The notes under the pieces are model-generated. The model searched no databases and was not told the DNA's origin. It saw only the letters and a program-made list of their open reading frames with translations. 64,000 nt of DNA from Marinifilum flexuosum (lineage in GTDB: Bacteria; Bacteroidota; Bacteroidia; Bacteroidales; Marinifilaceae), in NCBI RefSeq assembly GCF_003610555.1, contig NZ_RAPQ01000008.1, positions 2,100,490 through 2,164,489 of the forward strand, given 5' to 3'. A program made the translations under genes and the position numbers. Position 1 is the stretch's first letter, and every line of letters starts with the position of its first letter. Below, piece after piece: positions 47,391-56,251 of this stretch.

Positions 47391-49667
47391 ATGCAAAAAT
47401 TAAAATCAATCAAAACACTAGGATTGTCATTTTTGTTGGGTGCACTTGCATCCTGTCAGCTAACAAGTGGTAACACAAATGATGATAGTTTAACTCAATA
47501 TGTTGACCCATATATTGGATCAGGGGGACATGGTCATGTGTTTGTTGGAGCCAGTGTGCCTTTTGGAGCAATTCAGGCTGGACCTAGCAATTTTCATAAA
47601 GGATGGGATTGGTGTTCATCATATCACTATTCAGATAGTATTGTTAAAGGATTTTCCCACTTGCATTTGAGTGGAACAGGTTGTACTGATTTGGGCGAGT
47701 TTTTAATTATGCCAGCTGTAGGAGAGTTAAAAATTAACCCAGGTTCCCAAGAAAATCCAGAAGAAGGTTATGCTTCTTATTACAGTCATGATACAGAAAA
47801 AGCCGAAGCTGGTTATTATAAAGTGTTTTTGGATACTTATAATGTAGGTGTTGAAATGACAACCACCGAAAGAGTTGCCATGCATCAAATTACCTATCCA
47901 AAATCAGAACAATCCAGATTAATTATTGATTTAAAAGAAGGTAATGGAGATCAGGCAACAGAAACTTTCTTTCATAAGGTAAATGATACCATTGTGGCAG
48001 GTTATCGCTTTTCAAAAGGATGGGCTGCAGATCAACGTGAGTATTTTGCAATGGTTTTGTCAAAGCCAGTTCAAAATATCATGGTTTATAATGGCGATAA
48101 AAAATTAGATGGAGATGCTGGAAAAGGGAAAGCTATCAAAGCATTTCTTAATTTTTCCACAGAATCTTTTGAGAAGGTTCAGGTGAAGTTTGGTATGTCG
48201 CCTGTAAGTATGGAAAATGCATTGCTAAATATCAAAACCGAAATGCCAAATTGGAGTTTCGATGAGATTCTTGCTGCAAACAAAGCCAAATGGAACAAGG
48301 AACTTGAAAAAATTCATATTGAAACTCAAAATAAGAAAGACAAAATAGTTTTCTATACTGCCATGTATCATACCCTAATTGCACCTAATATTTTCGATGA
48401 TGTAAATGGTGATTATAGAGGTACCGACAAAGAGGTTTACAACAATACCAACAGTACAAATTACACCCTGTTCTCGTTATGGGATACCTACAGAACAGCT
48501 CATCCATTGTATACAATTACACAACAGGAAAGAGTACCTGATATGATCAACTCAATGCTTGAAATTTATAAGCACCAAGCTAAGCTTCCTGTATGGCATT
48601 TAAGAGGAAACGAAACCAATACAATGGTTGGGTATAGTGCGGTACCAGTGGTTGTAGACGCTTGTCTTAAAGGATTTTCAGGTTTCGATATTAATTTGGC
48701 ATATGAAGCTGTTAAAACTACTGCAATGGGTGATTTCGAACCAGGAGTAAAAGAATTGCAGAAGTATGGATACATTCCTTGTGATATGATGCACGAATCG
48801 GTTGCAAGTGCAATGGAATATGCGATTAGCGATTGGGGAATTGCACAGTTGGCAAGAAAACTTGGTAAACACGATGATGCTAAGTATTTCACGGAACGAG
48901 CTAAGGCTTACCAAAAATATTTCGATCCCAATGACAAGTTCATGAAAGGTAAAATGAAAGATGGTAGCTGGAGAACTCCATTTGATCCTTTATCAGCACA
49001 GCATAGGGTAAATGATTATTGTGAAGGAAATGCATGGCAATATCTTTGGTTGGTTCCACAAGATCCTGAAGGCTTAATTCAATTATTGGGAGGTGATGAA
49101 CCATTTCTTACAAAATTGGACAGTTTATTCTCTATTTCTTCAGAATTGGAAGAAGGAGCTTCTGCTGATATTACCGGATTAATTGGACAATATGCTCATG
49201 GAAACGAACCAAGTCATCACATAACTTATTTGTATGCATATGCAGGAGAACAATTCAAAACTGCCGATAAAGTAGATTATATCCTTAATGAATTATATAC
49301 TGATAAGCCTGATGGATTATGTGGTAATGAAGATTGTGGTCAAATGTCAGCTTGGTATGTAATGTCATCTATGGGATTTTATCCTGTAAATCCTTCCAAT
49401 GGTGCTTATGTATTTGGTAGACCTTTATTTGATAAGGTGAGCATTAATTTAAGTGCAGACAAATCATTTACGATCATTGCCAATAACAATAGTAAAGAGA
49501 ATATTTATATCCAGTCGGTGAAGTTAAATGGACAGAACTATACCAAGTCATTCATAACTCATAAAGATATCATGAATGGAGGAGAGTTGATATTTGAAAT
49601 GGACTCAAAACCGAATAAAGAATTTGGTTTTAAAATAAAAGATAGACCAAAATCAATTGTGTACTAG
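47391..49667 (+). CDS. GH92 alpha-mannosidase lipoprotein (first)
   Basis: 758 residues. The lipoprotein signal is LLGALASCQLTSG. The GH92 N-terminal domain has YVDPYIGSGGHGHVFVGASVPFG and GFSHLHLSGTGC. The catalytic domain has the general-acid glutamate in YCEGNAWQYLW, HGNEPSHHITYLY and the base region GNEDCGQMSAWYV. GH92 enzymes are calcium-dependent exo-alpha-mannosidases that invert configuration. The intact EGNAWQ and NEPSHH motifs fit the alpha-1,2-mannosidases known from N-glycan PULs; linkage remains inferred. It has its own upstream region after the SGBP terminator and is 13 bp before the second GH92. Confidence 0.95.
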   Translation: MQKLKSIKTLGLSFLLGALASCQLTSGNTNDDSLTQYVDPYIGSGGHGHVFVGASVPFGAIQAGPSNFHKGWDWCSSYHYSDSIVKGFSHLHLSGTGCTDLGEFLIMPAVGELKINPGSQENPEEGYASYYSHDTEKAEAGYYKVFLDTYNVGVEMTTTERVAMHQITYPKSEQSRLIIDLKEGNGDQATETFFHKVNDTIVAGYRFSKGWAADQREYFAMVLSKPVQNIMVYNGDKKLDGDAGKGKAIKAFLNFSTESFEKVQVKFGMSPVSMENALLNIKTEMPNWSFDEILAANKAKWNKELEKIHIETQNKKDKIVFYTAMYHTLIAPNIFDDVNGDYRGTDKEVYNNTNSTNYTLFSLWDTYRTAHPLYTITQQERVPDMINSMLEIYKHQAKLPVWHLRGNETNTMVGYSAVPVVVDACLKGFSGFDINLAYEAVKTTAMGDFEPGVKELQKYGYIPCDMMHESVASAMEYAISDWGIAQLARKLGKHDDAKYFTERAKAYQKYFDPNDKFMKGKMKDGSWRTPFDPLSAQHRVNDYCEGNAWQYLWLVPQDPEGLIQLLGGDEPFLTKLDSLFSISSELEEGASADITGLIGQYAHGNEPSHHITYLYAYAGEQFKTADKVDYILNELYTDKPDGLCGNEDCGQMSAWYVMSSMGFYPVNPSNGAYVFGRPLFDKVSINLSADKSFTIIANNNSKENIYIQSVKLNGQNYTKSFITHKDIMNGGELIFEMDSKPNKEFGFKIKDRPKSIVY

Positions 49668-49680
49668 AAGTAAGTGAAGA

Positions 49681-51975
49681 ATGAAGAAGATTAGTTTTAT
49701 AATACTATTATTTCTTGCGATAAGTGCGTCGGCAAGCAAGAATAACGATAAAGAGAAGAATAATACGGTTGATTTAGTGAATACTTTGATGGGGACCGAT
49801 TCGGAGCATGCACTTTCGAACGGGAATACCTATCCGGCAATTGCTTTACCCTGGGGAATGAATTTTTGGACTCCCCAGACCGGAAAAATGGGTGATGGAT
49901 GGGGATACACCTATGATGCAAAGAAAATCAGAGGGATTAAGCAGACACATCAACCAAGTCCTTGGATCAACGACTATGCAGCCTTTTCATTAATGGCCGT
50001 AACCGGAGAACTGAAATATAACGAAGAGGAGAGAGCATCTTGGTTTTCGCATAAAGCAGAAGAGGCAAGACCTTATTTTTATAGTGTTTATTTAGCAGAT
50101 TACGATGTGGTTGCTGAAGTAACGCCTACAGAGCGTGCTGCTATGTTTCGATTCACTTTTCCCGAGAATGAGAACTCATACATCTTACTGGATGGTTTTT
50201 TCAAAGGATCACAAGTGAAAATCATCCCTGAGGAGAGAAAGATTATTGGTTATTGTAGAAATAATTCGGGAGGTGTTCCTGATAATTTCCACAACTATTT
50301 TGTGGCTGAATTCGATAAGGATTTTGAGGTGACTCATACCTGGGATGCGAACAAAATTCAGAAGGGTTCAAAAGAAGCCGAGGGAGAACATGTTGGTGCC
50401 GTGATTGGTTTTAAAACAAAGAAAGGTGAAACGGTTCATGTGAAAGTAGCCTCTTCTTTTGTGAGTCCTGAACAAGCACAATTAAATCTTTCAAGAGAAA
50501 TTAGTGATAAGTCTTTCAATCAACTAAAAGAAGAAGCAAAACAAGCCTGGGAAAAGGAGTTTAATAGAATTCAAATTGAAGGTGGAACAGAGGAGCAAGT
50601 AAGAACTTTTTACTCTTGTTTATACCGAGTTCTTCTATACCCAAGGAAATTTTACGAGATAAATGATAATGATGAAGTAATTCATTACAGTCCTTACAAT
50701 GGAGAGATACTGCCTGGTTACATGTTTACAGATAATGGCTTTTGGGATACATTCCGGGCAGTATTTCCATTTTTTACTTTGATGTATCCTGATTTGAATG
50801 CTCAAATTATGGAAGGTTTAGCAAATACCTACAAAGAAAGTGGTTGGTTGCCTGAATGGGCGAGTCCTGGTCACAGGGGATGTATGATTGGTTCGAATTC
50901 AGCATCCTTGATTGCCGATTCTTATTTAAAAGGAATTCGTGGTTATGATATTGAAACCTTGTATGAGGCCATCATTAAAAACACCAAAGGTTACAATAAG
51001 GATGTTACTTCTGTAGGACGTTATGGTGCGGAATATTACAACGAGTTAGGATATGTGCCATACAATGTGGGAATAAATGAAAACACGGCCAGAACATTGG
51101 AATATGCTTATGCAGATTTCTGTATTTGGAAGCTGGCTCAGGAATTGAATCGTCCACAAGAAGAAATTGATTTATTTGCCAAGAGAGCGCAAAACTTTAA
51201 TAATGTATTCGATAAAGAGTCAGGCTTGATGCGTGGGAAGAATAAGGATGGTCAGTTCCAGACTCCTTTTAACCCTTTAAAATGGGGTGATGCCTTTACT
51301 GAAGGAAATAGCTTGCACTATACCTGGTCCGTTTTTCAAGATGTGAATGGGTTGATTAATCTTATGGGAGGTAAAGAGAAATTCATTTCTACTTTAGATG
51401 GAGTATTTGAAATGCCACCAAAGTTTGATGATTCATATTATGGATTTACAATCCATGAAATTCGTGAGATGCAGATTGTGAATATGGGGAACTATGCTCA
51501 CGGTAATCAGCCAATTCAGCACATGATTTACCTGTATAATTATGCCGGTGAGCCATGGAAAACTCAATCTCGTGTACGTGAAGTAATGGATAACTTGTAC
51601 ACATCGCAGCCTGATGGTTATTGTGGTGATGAAGATAATGGACAAACATCGGCTTGGTATGTGTTTAGTTCCATGGGATTCTATCCTGTTTGTCCGGGTA
51701 CCGATGAGTATGTTTTTGGTTCTCCTCTGTTTGACAAGGTAAAACTGACTCTTGAAAATGGAAAAACCTTTACCATAAGCAGTACAAATAATTCCAAAGA
51801 GAATGTTTTTGTAAAGGATATTAAATTGAATGGGAAATCTTTTAAGAAGAACTTCATTAAGCATGGAGATATCTTAAAAGGCGGAAAAATAGATTTTAAT
51901 ATGTCGAAGAAAGCGAATAGGAAGCGTGGAACATCAGAAGACAGCTATCCTTATTCGATGAGCAATCAGAAATAA
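49681..51975 (+). CDS. GH92 alpha-mannosidase (second, different subgroup)
   Basis: 764 residues with a type I-like signal (MKKISFIILLFLAISASA). Motifs differ from the first GH92: THQPSPWINDYAAFS replaces GFSHLHLSGTGC, the general-acid segment is TEGNSLHYTWSV, the +1-site segment is HGNQPIQHMIYLY (Gln in place of Glu) and the base region is GDEDNGQTSAWYV. It is therefore a GH92 of another subgroup and probably cleaves a different mannose linkage (alpha-1,3, alpha-1,6 or other) than its neighbour. Translation is probably coupled to the first GH92, as only 13 bp separate them. A 17-bp inverted repeat follows it. Confidence 0.93.
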   Translation: MKKISFIILLFLAISASASKNNDKEKNNTVDLVNTLMGTDSEHALSNGNTYPAIALPWGMNFWTPQTGKMGDGWGYTYDAKKIRGIKQTHQPSPWINDYAAFSLMAVTGELKYNEEERASWFSHKAEEARPYFYSVYLADYDVVAEVTPTERAAMFRFTFPENENSYILLDGFFKGSQVKIIPEERKIIGYCRNNSGGVPDNFHNYFVAEFDKDFEVTHTWDANKIQKGSKEAEGEHVGAVIGFKTKKGETVHVKVASSFVSPEQAQLNLSREISDKSFNQLKEEAKQAWEKEFNRIQIEGGTEEQVRTFYSCLYRVLLYPRKFYEINDNDEVIHYSPYNGEILPGYMFTDNGFWDTFRAVFPFFTLMYPDLNAQIMEGLANTYKESGWLPEWASPGHRGCMIGSNSASLIADSYLKGIRGYDIETLYEAIIKNTKGYNKDVTSVGRYGAEYYNELGYVPYNVGINENTARTLEYAYADFCIWKLAQELNRPQEEIDLFAKRAQNFNNVFDKESGLMRGKNKDGQFQTPFNPLKWGDAFTEGNSLHYTWSVFQDVNGLINLMGGKEKFISTLDGVFEMPPKFDDSYYGFTIHEIREMQIVNMGNYAHGNQPIQHMIYLYNYAGEPWKTQSRVREVMDNLYTSQPDGYCGDEDNGQTSAWYVFSSMGFYPVCPGTDEYVFGSPLFDKVKLTLENGKTFTISSTNNSKENVFVKDIKLNGKSFKKNFIKHGDILKGGKIDFNMSKKANRKRGTSEDSYPYSMSNQK

Positions 51976-51987
51976 TCCACTAATTTA

Positions 51988-52080
51988 TTAAGCCAAAGGA
52001 ATAATATGCATTAAACCAGTTAGAGATTCGATTACCTACTTAGGTATTTACTCAGGTTTACTGTTATTCCTTTGGCTTAA
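51988..52080. repeat. 17-bp perfect inverted repeat (long hairpin)
   Basis: Arms TTAAGCCAAAGGAATAA (51988-52004) and its exact complement (52064-52080) enclose 59 nt. The loop has further nested pairing: TAAACC (52011-52016) with GGTTTA (52055-52060), and ACCTA with TAGGT around 52034-52045. TTTTG follows the right arm. It fills the gap between the second GH92 and PNGase F genes. Confidence 0.9.
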
Positions 52081-52097
52081 TTTTGTAATACAAGCCT

Positions 52098-53771
52098 ATG
52101 AAAACAAGAATACTATTCCTGGTAAGCATTTTATCTTTTTCTCTTTTGGTATCAGGAGCAGAGAAAAAAGAGAAGGGGTTTAAGATTAGCTATGAGCAAT
52201 ACAGCCATGGTAAACTGGTTCCCAATAGAGGTGTTTCAGCTACTGTGATCAATGGGATCGCGCAATTATCAAACTCTTCAAAAGTTGAAAGCTTCTTTAT
52301 TAATTACAAGTCAAAGAATGTGGTGAAGGTGCTGAAACTTAAGGATGGACAATTTCAGCAGATCACACCATTTTCAGAATTACCTACAGCAAAAGAAACC
52401 GACGAGAAGGAGACCATTTTAGGCTATGAATGTAAAAAAGCCAGTTTCCTTATTTTTTCAAATAGAGTAGATGTTTGGTACACCACTGAAGCAAAAGTAA
52501 GTGCATCGCCATCCTTATCTGTAATTATCGACAATGGATTGGTATTAAAATACGTGGTTAATGGGAATCGTACCATTCTGGCAAAATCCATTGAGAAGGA
52601 AAAGGGATTTATGGAATATCCTGCAGAAAATACTCCTAAAATTGACCAGGCACGTTATCGAGAGTTAATTATCAAATCAAGGTACAGGACCATTCCTGTA
52701 TTCGATAAGGAGCAAATCAATTTCCAGGGAGGTATAACGAATCCTAAGGAAAAAATCCTGAATCATACCTATCGTTTTTCAAAGGGTACGGTGATCATGA
52801 AAAAGATTAAAATGCCTGATTTGAATCCGGAAGGTAGTGTTTTTGTGAAGCTTACAAACTGGTCGAATGGTGATGCCTACGACAGAACAGGCTGTGTTTT
52901 TACCATTGCGAACAATGATAAAAATTCGATGCTGACAGCCCTGAAAAATGGAAAAGAGGAACTCCCTATCTATATTGACAAAAAAGGAGTGGAATACCAG
53001 GGAGTAGTGAGTGATGATAATTATACCGTACCTGTGGAGCTGATGAGATTCTTTACTTCATTTGGAGTGGGACATTTTAATGAGAAGAGACCGATCAATA
53101 ATTACAACTGGCAGGATTCTGTTGTCTACAAACAAGAAGTGACAGAATTAATTCCTTTACAAGAAGATGAAGTTTGGATTGGTGTATTCATTGGGAATTA
53201 TGACAAAGGTGGTCATAAGGTGAGCTTGGAGTTGAATTATTATCCTCCGTTTGAAGAGACTGCTGCGACAGAGAAATATATTCAACCACTATTTTATACT
53301 TTGAATGTGATGGAGGCAAGTGGTCAAAATTACGGTCGTATGTTTAAAAATGATACCCTGGCTGTGGAATTTACTTTAGATGAAAATGTGGAGGATTTAC
53401 AGTTGTTATATACCTCAACCGGTCACGGTGGATGGGGCAATGGTGATGAGTTTGTTCCTAAGGTAAACCAGTTGTTGATAGATGACGAGTTGATTTTTAA
53501 GCATGTTCCATGGAGAAGTGATTGTGCTACCTATAGAATGTCCAACCCAGCCTCTGGAAATTTTGGAAACGGATTGTCAAGTAGTGATCTTAGTCGTTCC
53601 AATTGGTGTCCTGCAACCTTAACATCGCCTTATTATATTCCTCTTAGTAATTTAAAAGCAGGGAAGCATGTTATTAAGGTAGTGATTGATCAAGGAGACG
53701 ATGAAGGATCCAGTTTTAACCATTGGAGTGTATCTGGTATTCTTGTTGGAAATAAAGAAATCTCTAAATAG
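52098..53771 (+). CDS. PNGase F-type peptide-N-glycosidase with extra N-terminal domain
   Basis: 557 residues with a signal peptide (cleaved near LVSGAEK). The C-terminal 340 residues are PNGase F: DAYDRTGCVFTI with the likely catalytic aspartate, STGHGGWGNGDEFVPK, HVPWRSDCATYRM and SRSNWCPATLTSP, which closely follow the two eight-stranded jelly-roll domains of the family. It hydrolyses the bond between asparagine and the first GlcNAc, releasing whole N-glycans. The first 190 residues form a separate beta domain (ETILGYECKKASFLI, RVDVWYTTEAKV) resembling the GLPGLI family and perhaps the N-terminal bowl domain of PNGase F-II. It is the key specificity gene of this locus. Confidence 0.94.
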   Translation: MKTRILFLVSILSFSLLVSGAEKKEKGFKISYEQYSHGKLVPNRGVSATVINGIAQLSNSSKVESFFINYKSKNVVKVLKLKDGQFQQITPFSELPTAKETDEKETILGYECKKASFLIFSNRVDVWYTTEAKVSASPSLSVIIDNGLVLKYVVNGNRTILAKSIEKEKGFMEYPAENTPKIDQARYRELIIKSRYRTIPVFDKEQINFQGGITNPKEKILNHTYRFSKGTVIMKKIKMPDLNPEGSVFVKLTNWSNGDAYDRTGCVFTIANNDKNSMLTALKNGKEELPIYIDKKGVEYQGVVSDDNYTVPVELMRFFTSFGVGHFNEKRPINNYNWQDSVVYKQEVTELIPLQEDEVWIGVFIGNYDKGGHKVSLELNYYPPFEETAATEKYIQPLFYTLNVMEASGQNYGRMFKNDTLAVEFTLDENVEDLQLLYTSTGHGGWGNGDEFVPKVNQLLIDDELIFKHVPWRSDCATYRMSNPASGNFGNGLSSSDLSRSNWCPATLTSPYYIPLSNLKAGKHVIKVVIDQGDDEGSSFNHWSVSGILVGNKEISK

Positions 53772-53782
53772 TACATGTAAAC

Positions 53783-53807
53783 GGGTATCTGTTCAGATAC
53801 CCATTTT
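53783..53807 (+). terminator. Hairpin between PNGase F and GH20 genes
   Basis: Perfect 9-bp stem GGGTATCTG (53783-53791) with its complement at 53794-53802 and a 2-nt loop, then ATTTT. It lies 11 bp after the PNGase F stop and 16 bp before the GH20 start, so it may end or throttle the transcript. Confidence 0.65.
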
Positions 53808-53823
53808 CAAATCCCCTAACTTC

Positions 53824-56127
53824 ATGAAAAACTATTATCTACTCAGCCTTGTTATTCTAACCGTTTTTTTCAGTGTGTCCTGCACATCGAATGTGAGAAA
53901 AAATAAGGGTATAAACCTGATCCCTTATCCTAACTCGCTAGCAAAACAGAAGGGGAATTTTAAGGTAAATCGGAAGACATTTATTACGATGAATTCTGAG
54001 AAGTCGCTTGAAATAGCAAAACTGCTGGTTCATAGATTTGAACCGCATTTAAACATACCTGTTCAATCTGAACTAACAGGAGAAAGCTCCCCAAATGCAA
54101 TTCATCTTTCTGTAGATTCAAATTACAATATCCCTTTCGAAGGGTATAAGCTGAAGGTGAATGAGAAGTCGGTGACTTTGTTGGCATCATCTGAAAATGG
54201 CTTGTTCTATGGGATGCAAACCCTTTTGCAACTGATCTATATTGAGGATAAGGGAAGAGGTGAGATTCCTTGTGTGCAGATAGCTGATAGTCCCCGATTT
54301 GCATGGAGAGGAATGCATCTGGATGTATCAAGACATTTTATGCCGACCTCATTTATTAAGAAGTACATTGATTATTTGGCTGCCAATAAATTGAATGTTT
54401 TTCATTGGCATTTGGTTGATGGAACTGGTTGGCGCATTGAAATAAAATCTCACCCGGAGCTGACTGATATAGGTGCTTGGAGAGTGGTGAAGGATGCTGA
54501 TAAGCCATGGAAAGATATCGAAGCATGGAAGGAAGGCGATGACAGACCAAAATATGGAGGATACTATTCTCAAGAGGAGATCAAAGAAATTGTAAAATAT
54601 GCACAAGGTCGTTTTATTACAGTTTTACCTGAAATAGAACTGCCTGGCCATTCGGAAATTGTCTTCGATTGTTATCCTCATTTGGTTTGTAAAGACAGCA
54701 GAGGAAAAAGCTTAAAAAATATCGGAGTATACTGTGCCGCCAATAAGGAGTCTTACCAACTGTTGGAAGATGTTTTGGATGAAGTAATAGAGCTTTTTCC
54801 ATCAGAATATATACATATTGGTGGTGATGAAGTAAACAAAAGCAATTGGAAGAAATGTGCGGCCTGTAAGAATTTGATGCGGAAACACAAGTACGATGAG
54901 AAAAGCCTGCAAAGCCATTTTGTGAATCATTTCGATAAATACCTGTTATCTAAAGGACGCAAGTTAATTGGTTGGCATGAGATTTTGGAAGGAGATTTAT
55001 CTTCATCGGCAAGTATCATGTATTGGGGTGGAATGAAGGGGCTCGAAAAAGCATTAAAGGAAGGCCATCCAACAGTTAATTCAACAGGTACATCTTATTA
55101 TTTTGACCATTATCAAAGTTCAAGTAAGAATGAACTACCCGCTTGGGGTGGATTTTCTCCACTTCATCAGGTTTATGAATTGAATCCACTTTCTCATATT
55201 TCAGATACTTCTTTGTATCAGAATGTGTTGGGTGTTCAGGCAAATGTATGGACGGAACATATGAAGACACCTGAAAAGGTGGAGTATATGATTTTCCCAA
55301 GAATATTCGCATTGGCTGAGAATGCCTGGACCAAAGAAGAGAATAAGTCATGGGAGAGATTTAGAACTACTGTTGATGAATTTATAGCGGACTATCAAAA
55401 GGCAGGTGCTAATTGCTCTATGAGTGCGTATCGTCCAATCATAAGTACGAAATTAGATACTCTCACCAAAATGCTTGAAGTGAGAATTGAACCTGAATTG
55501 GAAGCAGAGGTCTATTATACCTTAGATGGAAGTGAGCCTACGATAGAAAAAGAACACTTGTATACAGAACCATTCTTGTTGGATTCGACAAAAGTGTTAA
55601 AAGCGATTTCTGTAAAAAACGCTAAGGTGTTAACTGAAATGGAAACAGAACGGCTTATTGTGCATAAAGCGCGAGCCTGTGAAATAGATCTTAAAAATCA
55701 ACCTTATTCAAAGTATGCAGGAAAAGGAGGTATGACCTTGCTTGACCTTGAAAGAGGTGGCAAAATATGGGGAAATGGTAAGTGGCTCGGCTTCTTAAAT
55801 AAGGATTTAGATGCATCGATAAAGCTAAATACTGCCACTAATATAAAAAGCGTTTCTCTTAGTTGTATAACTGATAAGGGAGCAAGCATCCTGTTTCCAG
55901 AATCTATTCAAGTTTTTGTATCGAAGGATGGGAAAAACTATCAGCTAGCAGGAGAATGGTCAAAAACGGATTCCATTAGAAGTGTGGAGGAGCAAGGCGT
56001 GGAAAATAAGCTGTTAACTGTTGATTTGGAGGTTTTAAATTTTGAGTTTGTTAAAGTGATAGCCATTTGCCCTAAGCAAGAGAGAAGAGGGACTTTTATT
56101 TTTATCGATGAGTTGATTGTTGAGTAG
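53824..56127 (+). CDS. GH20 beta-N-acetylhexosaminidase lipoprotein
   Basis: 767 residues from the ATG at 53824 (MKNYYLLSLVILTVF), which gives a lipoprotein signal with VSCTSN; the frame upstream overlaps the PNGase F gene and is not used. The N-terminal GH20b domain (about 35-155) precedes the TIM barrel, with RGMHLDVSRHFMP, NVFHWHLVDGTGW and the catalytic Asp-Glu in YIHIGGDEVNK. A C-terminal chitobiase-type fibronectin-like domain (YYTLDGSEPT) and a discoidin-like end complete it. It removes terminal beta-GlcNAc by substrate-assisted retention. In this locus it would remove core or antenna GlcNAc from released N-glycans. Confidence 0.95.
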   Translation: MKNYYLLSLVILTVFFSVSCTSNVRKNKGINLIPYPNSLAKQKGNFKVNRKTFITMNSEKSLEIAKLLVHRFEPHLNIPVQSELTGESSPNAIHLSVDSNYNIPFEGYKLKVNEKSVTLLASSENGLFYGMQTLLQLIYIEDKGRGEIPCVQIADSPRFAWRGMHLDVSRHFMPTSFIKKYIDYLAANKLNVFHWHLVDGTGWRIEIKSHPELTDIGAWRVVKDADKPWKDIEAWKEGDDRPKYGGYYSQEEIKEIVKYAQGRFITVLPEIELPGHSEIVFDCYPHLVCKDSRGKSLKNIGVYCAANKESYQLLEDVLDEVIELFPSEYIHIGGDEVNKSNWKKCAACKNLMRKHKYDEKSLQSHFVNHFDKYLLSKGRKLIGWHEILEGDLSSSASIMYWGGMKGLEKALKEGHPTVNSTGTSYYFDHYQSSSKNELPAWGGFSPLHQVYELNPLSHISDTSLYQNVLGVQANVWTEHMKTPEKVEYMIFPRIFALAENAWTKEENKSWERFRTTVDEFIADYQKAGANCSMSAYRPIISTKLDTLTKMLEVRIEPELEAEVYYTLDGSEPTIEKEHLYTEPFLLDSTKVLKAISVKNAKVLTEMETERLIVHKARACEIDLKNQPYSKYAGKGGMTLLDLERGGKIWGNGKWLGFLNKDLDASIKLNTATNIKSVSLSCITDKGASILFPESIQVFVSKDGKNYQLAGEWSKTDSIRSVEEQGVENKLLTVDLEVLNFEFVKVIAICPKQERRGTFIFIDELIVE

Positions 56128-56251
56128 AATATATGATCTCTTGATCTTATCAAATATGTGCCTACAATAAATTAAAACACAAACTAATCCTGGATATTCA
56201 TTGGAGTGTAACCTACTGCAATTACTCTGGGATGAGAATAACCCTATAGAT

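Noticed and set aside
48566-48914. Minus-strand frames inside the first GH92 gene
   Set aside because: They are antisense shadows of a well-conserved enzyme; no family features. Similar antisense frames in the other glycosidase genes were dropped for the same reason.
53686-53823. Longer start of the GH20 gene overlapping PNGase F
   Set aside because: The overlapping part has no signal peptide logic; the ATG at 53824 gives a proper lipoprotein signal.
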